Shown: one piece after another, positions 15,057-27,313 of the stretch
How positions within the stretch are numbered: the stretch's first letter is position 1
How the letters are laid out: each line of letters starts with the position of its first letter
Assembly: GCA_963930775.1 (NCBI GenBank)
Contig: OZ005696.1
Span: 7,502,001 to 7,566,000, forward strand
Origin: Cliona cf. orientalis
Lineage: Eukaryota; Porifera; Demospongiae; Clionaida; Clionaidae
DNA length: 64,000 nucleotides
Direction: 5' to 3'
Program-made: the position numbers and the translations under genes
The notes under the pieces: model-generated
What the model saw: only the letters and a program-made list of their open reading frames with translations
Database searches by the model: none
What the model was told of the DNA's origin: nothing

Positions 15057-17109
15057 ATGGCGGTGTTCGGGGTGATAACGTGGAGTTTGTTTGTAGATGG
15101 TTTGAGGCTGGTCAGTATCTGTGCCTTCCTCGCCTGCTCCTTGACGTTCAACATCTACTCCTTCGCTGCTCTCATCTCTGTGTTGAGTATGTCAGAATAA
15201 GCTTACTTGATTTGTAATCATGGCATAAAATTGCTATTAAAATTCTTTCTCCTTCAATACCTTTGTACGTGCATCTGCATGTCTTGAAATTCAATAATTT
15301 GTGCATGCAGATGCTTCAAAATGTAAACTCATGATATGGTTAAGAGTACACAATCATACAGATTAGCATACTATTAAATACTGTTTTTTAGTTGCAACCC
15401 CCTTTTAATACTATCCACTCCACGCAGTTTCGCTGTACTTGTTGGATCGGAATCAGTACAAAGAGCCAGCTCCCCTTCCATCATTTCCCTCCAAGAACCC
15501 ATACAAGGGAACACGAAAGCTAGAGGACGAGGAGAAGATACCTGCTGAAGTGAAAAAGCAGTATGTGGATAAGATCCTAAACCTGGTCCTCTATGATGCT
15601 GAAGACTGCCAGGCTCTGACAAACTTTGAGCCAATAATATCTAGCACCCACTGCATCTTTGCTAAGAAGTCGGTGATCTGGGGAGCCAGGGACTATGATA
15701 GAAAGTTAACAATTGGTGAGGAGTTAGCTATTAAAATTTTATGGTGCATTGTATACATGTGCTGCCTATGTCCGTGAGCCACTTAGGTGCCTAGTTAAGT
15801 GGCTCTGCCTTTTGCTGGGCAGGCAATGCCATCATGCTTAGGTTTGGGATTGGTAGTAGAAGGAAAACCCACTGATTTTTCATGTATAGCAGATGTTCCT
15901 CTTCACCCCATTACCTTATTTAAGTGATACAATACTATTATTGTAAAGCAGGTGTACTATTGATAATTATTACCAGCGATACACTCCAATGAGGAGCATG
16001 ATTGATACTAATTTTATAAAGTGCCTCAATTAATACGTAACCTCTGACCTTTATTTGTACATGCACAACACATGCACACACCATTACAGAACAAAACGTT
16101 GAAAGGTACGTCACTATTTGAGAGTGTTATTCCTACACTAATTAGGCCGTGTGTGCTAATGCATATCCTCCTCTCTCCACCCTTGTATTGGTGCAAATCA
16201 CTATGCAACTCTATACCCACAGATCTCTTCCAACTCTAATCAAGTTCCTCACGGTTGGTTCCGTTCTTCATTTGGACGGTTTCGTGTTTGAGTTACCGGG
16301 TGAGGAGTTTGGCCAAGACGTGCATCAATTTGGTGAAGGTGTTCGCCGAGTGCTCAAGTGTATATCCGACCATGATCCCCTTGGATTCCACTGTATGAAT
16401 AGAACTTACATGTCAAAGATTGGATGGTCATTTGAGTTTGGTGGAGTGCCAATTTTTGTGACGACATTTGCTCCATGCTATCCTGAGAACCATAGCAGGT
16501 GAACTATACGATATTATACACACGTAGCAACTTAGAATAAATTTGAGAGAGAAAAATTAATGAGAGAGAGATTGAGAGAAGGAGGGAAGAAGAGATGGAG
16601 AGGGAGAGAGAGATGTACGAAGTAGAAAAAATTATTGACCACCTCCATTGTCTGTTCTACCAATTCACCACAGATACGCATTTGGAGCAGACAATGCTTT
16701 CATCCTCCTTCAGCCCATGTACTCCTTTGCCATCCATGACATTGGCGAGGACACTGCCAAGACAAACTGGGATCACCCAGTCACAATCCGTGACAAAATC
16801 CGTGTCGCCTACAAAGAAAACGACCGTGGCTACTACATCCGAGACACCATAATCTACCCTGCTGCACACGATATAGTCAAGCCACTGAAAGAAGGCACTG
16901 GGGAGATCATTGAATGGTGGAAGGATCCAAATAGTCCCCCGGAAGAGCTGAGGGGGGATGATGATGACGAGCCTAGTGATTTGGACGAAGAAGAGGAGCT
17001 AGGGGAGGAGGAAGAGGCGGAGCTTAAGGAGGAGGGGGAGGGGTCTGGGTATGAGAGCGATCAAGAGGAAGAATTGACAGTCGATCCTGTGGTTAAAAAG
17101 GAGCAATAG
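15057..17109 (+). CDS. Membrane-anchored protein, tentatively YqcI/YcgG-like, about 381 residues
   Basis: Five exons: 15057-15186, 15428-15715, 16090-16105 (a 16-base micro-exon), 16223-16498 and 16674-17109. The N-terminus (about residues 8-48) is hydrophobic, with one or two membrane segments (VSICAFLACSLTFNIY). A soluble domain follows with conserved-looking motifs: LDGFVFELPG, IGWSFEFGGVPIFVTTFAPC, YPENHSRYAFG and FILLQPMYSFAIHD. The W-x-F-x-FGG-x-x-x-FV pattern followed by an Arg-rich hinge and an LLQP strand recalls the YqcI/YcgG family of uncharacterised, mainly bacterial proteins; I give that only moderate weight. The last 50 residues are an acidic Asp/Glu tail. Biochemical function is unknown. 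The gene is divergent from GAPDH and convergent with the FAM149B-like gene. Confidence 0.7.
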
Positions 17110-17474
17110 TTTGCTATAGAATCCCATGCAATAGTTCCATCACTTTTCAATTTTATAGATCTTGGTGCATTTTTAGAGTCCCTATTTTTGTCCTTACAAT
17201 AGTTATTTGTGCAGTCAGAAATCATTGAGATTATGTGAGAAATTGATGATGACAGGTGATGCGCGTGGGTATAAATGTGTGCAATACATTGTGCTATCTG
17301 ACATGTCCCCTAGATTTAGTTCTTCCTGATAATACCGTCCTAGGTTTTGATTCTGCATAGGACACAAACATAAGAGCAACATAAAGATAGGAAGATATTA
17401 CCTGCCTGGCTAAATGGTTAGATAGATATGGATATAGAACCTCAGGAAAGCTCCCAAATTCTACATTGTGTGTA
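17110..17474. other. Convergent intergenic spacer
   Basis: 365 bp between convergent stop codons; it contains both 3' UTRs. Nothing else is recognisable. Confidence 0.4.
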
Positions 17475-20400
17475 CTACTGTACAAGACATTGGGAAATTG
17501 AGAAGCGATGGATTCCCATAACAGATAAACTTATGTATACATAATAGTATGGTAATTCAAAATTATTGATCTTAATTGAAATTATCTTACTAATTGTATT
17601 GCTGGTTCCCATACCTTTCCTAAAGAAGCCAGATGTTCCAGTGACTGCAAACGACGTCGACTCATCATCCAATGCTTCATCATCTTCTGCGATGCTATTG
17701 GTGGCTCGATCCCTATAGCCCATCTCACTGATATACTGCCCCCCAGATGCTCCACTGGCACCACCACCACCACCACCAATAGCCGTATGCTTTACACCTC
17801 GTCCAACACCACCCATCTTCATACGATAGTTGAGCAGATGATCAGAACCTTTTCTCGCTTGTAATCTTGACGAGCCATCGGTGGGAACATGCCTAAACGC
17901 TGTGGTCGTAGAGCTAGGTCGTGGATCACTGGTAGTTCTCGAGTATCTAACAGTGTCGGCTGCACTGACGATCCTACTGTTGAAGGTGACGCGATTCTTT
18001 TGAGCGCTAGTTCTAAGTTGAGTCGGTGGTGATCTGTCATTCACGCTGATGTTCACGGTGGCACCTAGGGTGCTGGATGCGCTGTCTAAAGGAGGTAGCT
18101 GGTCTTTTCTGATGAAAGGGGTGGAGGGAGGGGAGTTGTGTGAAGGATTGGTGTGCAACTTGAAGCCTCGGATTCCGTCATCGATTGGAACCAGAGCTGG
18201 TGTCTTTGGACGATCGATTGGCTTCAGTGTGACGTTTCTCCTGTTGGTCATTCGACTGGAGAGTAGCCTATTGCCGGGCGTGGTGGGGAGTTGGTAGTCC
18301 GAGGGACGCGGAGGGAGAGGGGTGCTGTTCTTTAGTAATCTCGAGCCAACGGCACAGGACTCTGGGCGGCCGAGGGGAGTAGGGGTCCCCTCACGACTAG
18401 CATCAGTCAACGGCATCATCCTGGGATATAATAGTGACCAACATCTTAGATGATGGTATTTTCGAGGGATAGTAGCTAAGAACTGTAGTGGAAACCAATG
18501 TACTTAACATATTATTGGGGGGGGGGGGGAAGGGTAGGGACGGTGGGACACACAATGTCTTTATAATATACATGTTTGATGCAACCCCAAAACAAAATTA
18601 TAGATCTTTTGGTGAGGCAACAGTGGCTAAGTGCTTACGTTGAGGGCACTCTCTGTTGCAGGGAGACAGATCTAATCTGCATGACTCCAGTGAGGTTGGT
18701 CAGCTGAGGCAGGGCAGAGGGGAGGTTGGGCTGGGAGTGCTTGAACCTCAGGAACTGTACACATACGGAGATGAAAGATTATGTGTCATGTAGTACACTA
18801 CTAAATATATGAATGTCAGGGAAAGGATTATCTGTATGTATTGGATTATCTATACAATGCAGTGCATTGTTAACTGTGGATATACAAACAATTTCACGTG
18901 AAAGTTTCCAACCATGATTATCGAGACATTAGCTAAAGCTTTGACTAAAAAGCACATAATATTAAATGAGAAAGTTTCTATACCTGTGATCCGGATTGTC
19001 CAGGAGCTTTAGTGAGTGTTGGCTGGTCCCTGAGCCCTCTGAGGAGGTATGGCTCATGCTGGAGTGGTCCAATGCCCAGGGGAGAATTGGTGGAGGGGAG
19101 GGAACCATCCACCACAGAGAAACCACTACCACGACCTATATACATAATAATAATATAATGTTGGTATTTCCATACCCGATATGCAATACTAAGAATACAA
19201 AACACAAGATTATCGTTGAATGGGGTGCACTTCTGTTAAAGCTTTCATCAAATTGTAATGATGGGGTAATGATCACATTCATTATAATAATAATTATACA
19301 CCAATGTATGTGTATCCATCACCTTTAGCAGCATTCTGTCTGATTCTAGTCAGTAGGGGGTGGAAAATACTGATGACCTCATTCCATATATGGTCAAAGA
19401 GCAGGCTCCTGACGGTGTCCTTGACGCAGGCATTGGGGGTAACGGGGGGAAGCCCCGTTGATCGCTTCAATCTAGACCGACGATGACTCTCCGACTCATC
19501 AACACTGAGGAGGGAACACATACAATGGACATAGAAAAAATACACAAACTAATAACCCTAACGATCAAAACTTAATTTCACTGCAATGGATGAGACTACA
19601 CTACAATTAGTGTGTACACTTACATGTGGTCATAGGCTAGGTACTCCTCAATCACACCATCAGCTGCAAACACCTCTTCCCTCATGTGCTCAACAGCTAA
19701 AATTAATGAGAAGAGAGGGAAGGATGGTTTCAATTACCATATTTATGCTAATAGAACACAGCTAAAAAATAATTAGTTTTAGCACGATTTTCTGGTGAAA
19801 TTTTAGCACAATGAAGGTCGTCACACTCTACATTAAGATGTATTATGAGAAGTCCTAGAACGCAAAATTTTCTTGCACATAAACACGGTATGTCTATGGG
19901 TATCAATTTTTATGCTAAAAACACTTACATATTCCAGGTATCTCTTCAAGTGGCTTTGGGACGATCTTTCTACCAACAACAGCCATTCTGAGTATGCAAA
20001 AGATAAGAGAGTGTTAAAATATAACATTCAGCTAATTAAGGTCAACTTACTCCTCAGAGTCCCAACAGTCAAGCAGTGAGTCGCTGCCACAGCCAAATGG
20101 ATTAGGTTCAGCCATCTCCGTTCCATCATCCAATGAATCCAGTAGATGGTGACCACGCACCCTGATAAAATTGTAAAACAGTTTTCATGTCATGTGCTGT
20201 ACTGATACCAGCTGCAGCATTGTTCCATTGTCAAGATACATGACATTGTACTATACAGTGTTCACTGTAAACCAGAACTGAGTAACAGGTGTACGTATAC
20301 AAGGACACGTGCAACTACACATTGGTAGTTAAGTTTAGTTTCATAATGAATGCAAATTATTTGTGATTTTGTCATGCGTAAGATTATTCCCCTGCAACTA

Positions 20401-21273
20401 TGTGTAGGCTAGTACCTAGGATGAGAGATCTTGTATTACAATGAACTAGCCACCCCTTACTCGAAATGGGGGAAATTTGAGCTCCACTCTTTGCACTCAT
20501 CGTCAGTATCCTTAGCGCCAGTGCTCTTTCCCCCATACAGGGCAGCATTGATCTTCTCAAATTTTCGTCTCACTGACTCAGTCACTGCTCTGTCAAACTC
20601 CTAATATAGACGAGAGGGTTGGTGGTACAACATTCATCAGCATTAACACATCGTGCTTAAATATTTCACACAAAATCTTGACTACTATTTTCTATAATAT
20701 TGGGATTTTAAATTAGGTCTATAACCCCTTGGTTCTATCAGGATGCTGTGTATGTGTATGATAATATTATCAATACACACATATATCTAATTTCCAGCTA
20801 ATCCATCATAAATTTGCACAGCCGTAATTAATCTATACAAAACATTGTCTAACTTACTTCTTCATCTGCTGACTCAACAGATTCCCATGAATATCGTCCC
20901 GATCGCGAAAACGACTCAGTAGGTGTGATATCACTCCACCTGCTGTTGGACGGCTGAGGAGCCTTGGGCGTGGCACATTCTGATCTCTCTCCTTCCTTTT
21001 CTTCCATACTCTTGAAGTAGCGCTCGGTGTTTTCCATGTAAGCATCAGCCAATGGGTCCTCGGCCTTCTCTGGAAGGGGAAATCCCTCAGGTATGGTATA
21101 ATTATCAAAGCTTGAAGCTCCATATACTCGGCCATTCCTGCAAAGAGTTGAAGAGGGTCAGATGTGGTGTGCATTATTTAGAAATTCGGTCGGTTGCCAA
21201 AACAACCAGTCTCTACTAATAAACACACGTTGTATAAACAAACTTACACGGTTGGAGGATTCGATTTAGACAT
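17475..21273 (-). CDS. FAM149B-like protein (DUF3719 family), about 650-690 residues
   Basis: Exons in transcript order: 21273-21248, 21137-20858, 20600-20461, 20161-20051, 19987-19929, 19696-19624, 19504-19323, 19135-18984, 18754-18639 and 18420-17475. The last exon may instead end at a GTATGG donor at 17615, with a further exon I could not find. Family evidence is ECKEWSSNFPHFEVRG, VIEEYLAYDHIVDES and LPPVTPNACVKDTVRS followed by LFDHIWNEVISIFHPLL, the segments that characterise FAM149/DUF3719 proteins. The vertebrate family member FAM149B1 is linked to primary-cilium function and Joubert-type disease; a ciliary role here is inferred from homology. The C-terminal third is low-complexity Ser/Thr/Pro/Gly with a run of six glycines. 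The gene is divergent from the TPRG1L-like gene. Confidence 0.82.
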
Positions 21274-21654
21274 AGTTGCACCTTTAAGAGGGAGGCTGAG
21301 TACCAAGTAGTTGTTAAGAGCACCGAGTGCAGTCATATCTTGAGAAAAAGATCAGAGTTCGGAGACACACGTAGTTGACAGTTGACGTGGCGTTTGTACA
21401 CATTCTCAGGCATACGTGTACTAAAAGCTATCGATGAACTTCTTTAAAACATGGTCTTTAGCGTCGCTGATACCACAGAACAGATGATAGGCACAGATTT
21501 CAGAGCGGCCTTCTACCTCGCAATGTGAATAAAGTTTGCGCGGGCTGAGTTGCAAATATCACGTGATCAGGTTATTGCCCCACCCAATCAGTACAAAAAT
21601 TGAAGTGACCTTTCTGTATCTGCTAGTTTTCAGAACACTACCATCCACCCAAAG
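21274..21654. promoter_or_regulatory. Divergent promoter between FAM149B-like and TPRG1L-like genes
   Basis: 381 bp separate the two start codons. Near 21558-21590 there is an E-box palindrome (TCACGTGA) and a CCAAT motif (CCCACCCAATCAG), both common in compact bidirectional animal promoters. The assignment rests on these motifs and on gene orientation. Confidence 0.5.
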
Positions 21655-23624
21655 ATGAGCGAAGAAGGAGAATTCACGAAAGAGAGGGAAGAGATTCCTC
21701 CAGTACTACCAGTGAGCAGCAGCGATACCAGCAGCAGTGGTGACGCGGCGAAGGGCGGTGCCGCTGCCGCTCCTGTCGTGACTACAGTCGGAGAAGCAGG
21801 TGCCTCGCTGACTGAAAGGCTCGATACGTGGCAGGCCTCCAATATGCCCGAAGAGAAGACCTATTTCTCATGCGATGTGAGCATCAAAATTATGAACTTT
21901 TTTTAGAATGATACATAATGCACCGGTAGCGTGCATAATATTCAGCATAGTTTATGATAAAAGTACATGTACTGGTAATCTGATATCTAATTGCCATTGA
22001 TTGCAGCCCAAATTGTTTGAGGCAGCTCTGACTGGAGTTAAGGCTAGGCTGACCGAAAAAGATGGCAAGTTTCGAGAGGCTTGGCTGCTCACAGAGTGAG
22101 TGGAGTTTATAGATGATGATGATGATAATGACTTGTTTTTGTGTTGGCTAGTGGGGGTTGGTAAATGCAGGGGTGTGCTGGACCTCGCCCAGAAATGCCC
22201 TCTGGTACCATGGTACTAGGTATACATTTGTACAGCCATTCAGGCAGTGCTAATTCTCGTGGTTGCTTTTTGTTGTTTGTGAAAATTATTATCGTGCACA
22301 AGTACCAACTGTCAATTATTATTACAGTGCAGTAATAATGTGTATGAAATGTTGTCAATGTTTCACCCAGGCCAAGGCATATGAATTTTTTTCAGTATGC
22401 AGCATTATAATAGAACAATTGTGTTATTGTAACCAATACTCAACATAAATTATGGGAAGTTACCGTTAGCAACTTAGGATTTGACTATTGAGCTAGTGCG
22501 AGTGAGTGACACTCCTTGCTTGTACACACAGTAGTGACATCTACATTTATATACATAACTCTACTCGGCACTGCACTGCACGTGTACACACACAAGCACG
22601 CACTGTATGATACACTGTGACACATACACACGCACACATCCACAGGATCGACCACTGGGATCTTGAGCGAGAGAAGCTGATGGTCTTAACCGACTGCAAC
22701 CTCATCGCTATCAAGTACAACTTCATCAACAGCTCGGTTGAGGAGCTCAAGTACATCCCCTTCTCCCACATCACCAGCATTGTCTATGGGGAGTTCAAGT
22801 ACACCTCATCCTTGATCTTGTGAGTAGCACTGCAGATACCTTCAATTAAGGCTTTGGATTGTATGGCTGATTGTCATAGCAGTTTGTGGATATCGCTGGA
22901 GAGGAAAAACTGTGGGGAAAGTCTTAATATTGCATACTGTATACTTTTCTTTCGCTTACATTGAAAGGATCGGGGAGCCTGGGGACGAGGCTTGAAAAAA
23001 AGGGTGCTTTTTGAAGTAGTCTATAAAAAATGAAACAATTCCTCAGTATTGTGTTACTAGGTAGATGTATCGGTTTCATTCACTCATAGTATGGACAGTG
23101 GGAAATTGAAGGAACTTTGTGGTGCTGAATTGGGATTGCTTAAAAATTAATTATGCGTACACATGTACATCGATACATGACACTATATTATGTAATTCTT
23201 GTCTTGTACAGTGTAGCCAGTTGTTGGTTGCATGTTATCGTTAGTCACCTGCACACGTTTGAGAAGGCCAAAACATCACCATGTCATGTTACGATATTCA
23301 CACTTGTACTTTCATGCTCACACACACACACATACATACGTACACACACACATATGCACAATATAGCTCTCGGAAGTGCAAGGGGTTGAAGATTCTGTGG
23401 GGACCAGACGAACGACCTGGGTTCATGGCTCGCTGGAACCCCATGAGCTCCAGTATCCCCTACACCGTTCTCACCTCTCACATCCTATTTCGCAGAGGAA
23501 AGGTCAACAATCTTCGGTTAGACATTGAGGACGCCAAAGTGAAGATTGAGGAAGCCATCCGAGACTACCAAAGAGCATCTAAGGTACACATGTAAATACA
23601 TTGTGTTGATCCTTTGCGAGTAGT

Positions 23625-23657
<33 letters not shown>

Positions 23658-23888
23658 AAGAGAGAGAAAGAGAGAGGGGGGAGAGAGAGAGGGAGGGAGA
23701 GATGGAGGGAGACAGAGAGACGTTAGTTGATATCTGTTCATTATCTGCAGAGTGAAGCCAGTGGTGGTGAAGTATTCACTGTCAAGGAAGGTGACATTGT
23801 GGTGGATACTTACTTTGGAGTCAGTGCTCTTATCCATAACAGCAGTAACCTTGGCTTCTTCAAGAGAAGAGGGGCTGTCAACTGGTGA
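21655..23888 (+). CDS. TPRG1L-like protein (tumour protein p63-regulated 1-like), 279 residues
   Basis: Five exons: 21655-21876, 22007-22095, 22646-22819, 23367-23583 and 23751-23888. All junctions keep frame. After an Ala/Ser/Pro-rich N-terminus, the hSac2-type domain is clear: IDHWDLEREKLMVLTDCNLI, KYNFINSSVEEL, YIPFSHITSIVYGEFKY, RPGFMARWNPMSSSIPYTVL and a C-terminal GFFKRRGAVNW. Vertebrate TPRG1L (Mover) is a small synaptic-vesicle-associated protein, and the sponge function is unknown. The order and length fit the family. The intron before the last exon holds a GA-rich low-complexity run at 23630-23727. Confidence 0.88.
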
Positions 23889-24204
23889 CTGACGTTTTTT
23901 GTACTGCATTATTATGGAAGTTACAGGAAGTTATTGCAGACTTGAATCCTTGCAAATAATATTACACATACATACATAATTAAAATTTTGTTTGTTGTAA
24001 AAGACAGTTATTGTGCTGCTGTGATACTGCATTATGAAAATTTTGTTCACCTTTGTATATGAAATTCTCTCTAATTATCCGATAATCCTGAATAATTGCA
24101 AATTGCTGACCTGGTACATGGTGCACCGGTACATGGTGCACCGGTGCATGGCAGTGCTGAGCTAGCTCATTAGCGCCTGGGGATATTCAACATACAAGAG
24201 TAGC
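23889..24204. other. Intergenic spacer with a short direct repeat
   Basis: This spacer holds the 3' UTR of the TPRG1L-like gene and the promoter of the Atg8-like gene. A short direct repeat of GGTACATGGTGCACC lies at about 24112-24145. Confidence 0.45.
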
Positions 24205-24920
24205 ATGGCGTTGCATGTAACGTACAGGTACAAGAGCCAGGTTCCCGATTTATCCCAGAGAAGAGCTGAGGGGATCAAAGTCAGAAAGAAATACCCTGCC
24301 AAGATTCCGGTGAGTTCTACAGCGCTAGGCTGGACTGTGCTAGCTGTGAAGACTCCAAAGTGCATGGCAAAAGTGTTTACAAGTATATGATTTTATCAAT
24401 TAATCTAGCTGGTGGTTGGAAAGGTGAATAAATCAGAGTTACCAGAGCTGGAGAGAAGCAAATTTTTATTCCCAGCAGCGGCAAAAGGTCAGTTGACTTA
24501 GAGAATACACAGGCCCCGTGGAAGCCAGGGGAAGGCCTCGGTAGATGATGGTACTTGCACTGAAGCTAGACTGTTCCTGATGCACTGCTACTACACTTGT
24601 GTTATTTATAGTTGTATTGTGCATCTAGCATTGTCCCTAAATTTGTAGCCACCATGATACATGCTTGAATAGTGGCCTCATTCTACATTGCTGCAGTGTG
24701 TGACTTGAGCCAGTACATCAACAGCAAGCTTCCCGGTCGCTCTGAGCATGCTCCTCTCTTCATCTATATTGAAAGTGAGATCATTGCCCCTCGAGAGGCG
24801 ACGATGGCCCAGCTCTACCAGGAGTACAGGGAGGACGACTACTTCCTCTACTTAGCCTACTACGAAGAGAACCACTACCAGGTCAAAACAAAACCAACCA
24901 CTAGCCCAACTACCAAATAA
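24205..24920 (+). CDS. Divergent Atg8/GABARAP/LC3-family protein lacking the C-terminal glycine, 135 residues
   Basis: Three exons: 24205-24309, 24409-24487 and 24697-24920. The ubiquitin-like Atg8 fold is recognisable from RRAEGIKVRKKYPAKIP (compare the RxxExxxIRxKYPxRIPV block of Atg8), then KFLFPAAAKVCDLSQYI, SEIIAPREATMAQLYQEYR and EDDYFLYLAYYEENHY. Atg8 proteins are coupled to phosphatidylethanolamine through a C-terminal glycine that follows this last tyrosine and are then displayed on autophagosomes. Here the aligned position is Gln123, followed by VKTKPTTSPTTK and a stop. No glycine is available for conjugation in this model. CAG at this point is followed by GTCAAA, a possible weak splice donor, so an alternative last exon cannot be excluded. 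It is convergent with UQCC1, and its third exon marks the left edge of the tandem duplication. Confidence 0.85.
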
Positions 24921-25152
24921 GTTGTTTCATGTTGCATGTCTACGAGCTCAAAATTAAGTTAATCATGTGTGTTTTTATTAAGCTAAGACTTATACAAAAA
25001 AGTCAATAGTGCATTGGATGTGTTCCAATAAATTAAACATAATAAGATTGCAAGTAACTTGGCATTCATCAATATTGAGACTTCAGTTGCATTGTATTAA
25101 ACTTAAATTTAAGTGTGAAAAATTCAATAATGTCACATGATAAGTGCTTTGA

Positions 25153-27313
25153 TCAGTTTGAGAATGGCAGTAGCTGAATGTGTCCGTTAGTGAGTATGTG
25201 TTCAGAGTCGAGTTTGTCCATGTGCTTCACCTGGCTACGCACATACTCCACCAGCCTGGCCAGCTCAGACGGATCAGTGCTTGACTTGTCCTGAACCAGA
25301 TTCCTGCACACGGATAGAAATTGAGAGTTATTGCGACAAAATAATCACAAATTTAATGTCCAAATTGAATATAATTATCACTAGACAAAAATATGGATTT
25401 CATGCATGACATTGTAGGAAATGTGTAGGATAGTGCCAAGTTTTCTACATATTTCAAAAATTCTTCCCTATCCTCTTCCAAACATGTAGGAAAGCTCATA
25501 TTTGGTAAGCATAATATAAGGAAATGGTCCAGTGTATTAATATTATAGGCATGCAAGTGTAGTGAGTATGTACCTCCACAGAGCTGAAGCAAGTGTTTTA
25601 TCATCAGAGAGAAGACCCTAAAGTAGTGAAAGTAAAATATCATGACAATAATTCTGTGGTACACAAACATGCACAATATCATACTACCATCAATAGTACA
25701 AGCAGTATGACATTGTGTTTGGTTGTAGATTCTGACAATACTAAAGAATGGTTGTATATAGTATAGCACTGGCCTAACCTCTTCATATGCAATAGTGAGT
25801 CCATAGAACTCCTGTGTTAGTTCCTTCAGGCTCCAGCTGGCAACTCCACTGGAGTGAACCTGCAGTGAACAGAAAATGATGGTGGCTATTAATGTTTGGG
25901 AAGGGAGAAATTTGCACACAGAAACACCCTATACAACTGTATATCAATGCATAATGGAAGCTATTTATACTACTAAGTGCTCCCTATTCAAAACTAATTT
26001 CAACAATTGGCACGGCCAGTTTTGCTCCCAATTGGCCAGGGCCCAGTGGCTACTGGTGTGGGGATGAGACTTTGCAATACGCTTGCAATACATAACATAG
26101 CCTCGCCCCTCTGGTCCATTCCCAATTTTTCAATATTAGTCATCGAAAAACTAATTGTGAGGAGTCCAGGACTCATGAGCCTATAGCACAACTTCTATTC
26201 TCTTCTGCTCCCATTTCCACTTTCCACACCAACACAACTCACTCCCAGCACTCTCATTCTCTGCTCGACATCATGCCAGAAGGTGGTGACCACTTCTCTG
26301 ATGACCAGACTGCCATCCTTCCCCTCTCTCTTCAGTCGGACCAGACACAGCCACACATGAAGGTGAGCAACAAGGAACCACGACTGAAACGTATCAGGAA
26401 GACTGCACGCTGGAAATGTAAAATTAATGCATAATGTGGCGATAAAAAATAAAGTCCGGCATTTACTCAGCCTCGTCCCCAGGTACATAGGGAGGAGCTC
26501 AGGGACAAGGTTAAGTATTCTCTGAGATGCAGGACAGAATGGGAGTGTTTTTAAGTTATACCTCACCTTTGAAGAACTGCTCATACTGTACTGTATCCAC
26601 ACAGCTCTCATAGAGAACCTTTGCACCACGAGTAAGAACCTGCAAGTATGTGATCACAATTATTAAATACAAAATTATGTACATTATCATGCATTGCCCC
26701 AACAGTCCCACGCACTTGCTGACAGTGGTGATTTGCATGATTTATCATGAGCACTAATTACTATTACAAGGCCTAGCATGGGCCGCTTCACGAGCACAAG
26801 GCTAGTACAGCACATTGACTATAAGACTACAGTTCACGTACAGCCTTCCTGGAGTAGAATCCTCCCAGCCAGCCAATGAATCTCAGTATCTTATCTCCTC
26901 TGCTTAACTCCACTTCACCCTGGCCAGCTGCACTACTACCCTTGCTAAGTTGAACCTGAATTACGGCAGTTTCATAATGATATGTAAATATCATTGCATA
27001 ATTATGTGTAACATATTCAACTGTGTGATCTATTTCACCATACCTTATTATACTGAACAGTAGATGAAGTATGCACTAAACATCTTGAATAAAATGAAGA
27101 GGTCAACTCATGTTTGAAGTCAGCTGTAGCATGTGGTCTAGCGTAGAGGCACCATGCCCCTGTTGGTCTTGAGAATCCGAAGCTAGTGGAGAACTGATGG
27201 TTTAAATGACGAGTCTGTCTTAGCTGTAACTGTGAGTTTATATGCCATCCTAGCCTGGATCTCTGTCCGAATGACTGAAAGCATCTGCTGCAAGTTCTTA
27301 TTGAAGTAAACAT
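25153..27313 (-). CDS. UQCC1: Ubiquinol-cytochrome c reductase complex assembly factor 1 (Cbp3 homologue), 299 residues
   Basis: Exons in transcript order: 27313-27044, 26955-26842, 26639-26567, 26409-26243, 25859-25779, 25617-25574 and 25303-25153. Together they give a continuous 300-codon frame. The N-terminus is Arg/Ser/Gln-rich without acidic residues (MFTSIRTCSRCFQSFG), consistent with a mitochondrial presequence. The conserved ubiquinol-cytochrome c chaperone domain includes LYESCVDTVQYEQFFK, LPDTFQSWFLVAHLHVWLCL, REVVTTFWHDVEQRMRVLG, LLSDDKTLASALWRN and LARLVEYVRSQVKHMD, which align with human UQCC1. Cbp3/UQCC1 acts with Cbp6/UQCC2 in synthesis and assembly of cytochrome b of complex III. 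In the downstream duplicated block only about 70 bp of its 3' end survive (46377-46449), so this is the sole intact copy here. Confidence 0.93.

Noticed and set aside
26465-26531. Possible extra UQCC1 exon reading RILNLVPELLPMYLG
   Set aside because: The flanking exons join in frame without it (FFK to ACSLPDTF, as in UQCC1), and it carries the dispersed AGCCTCGTCCCCAGG motif.
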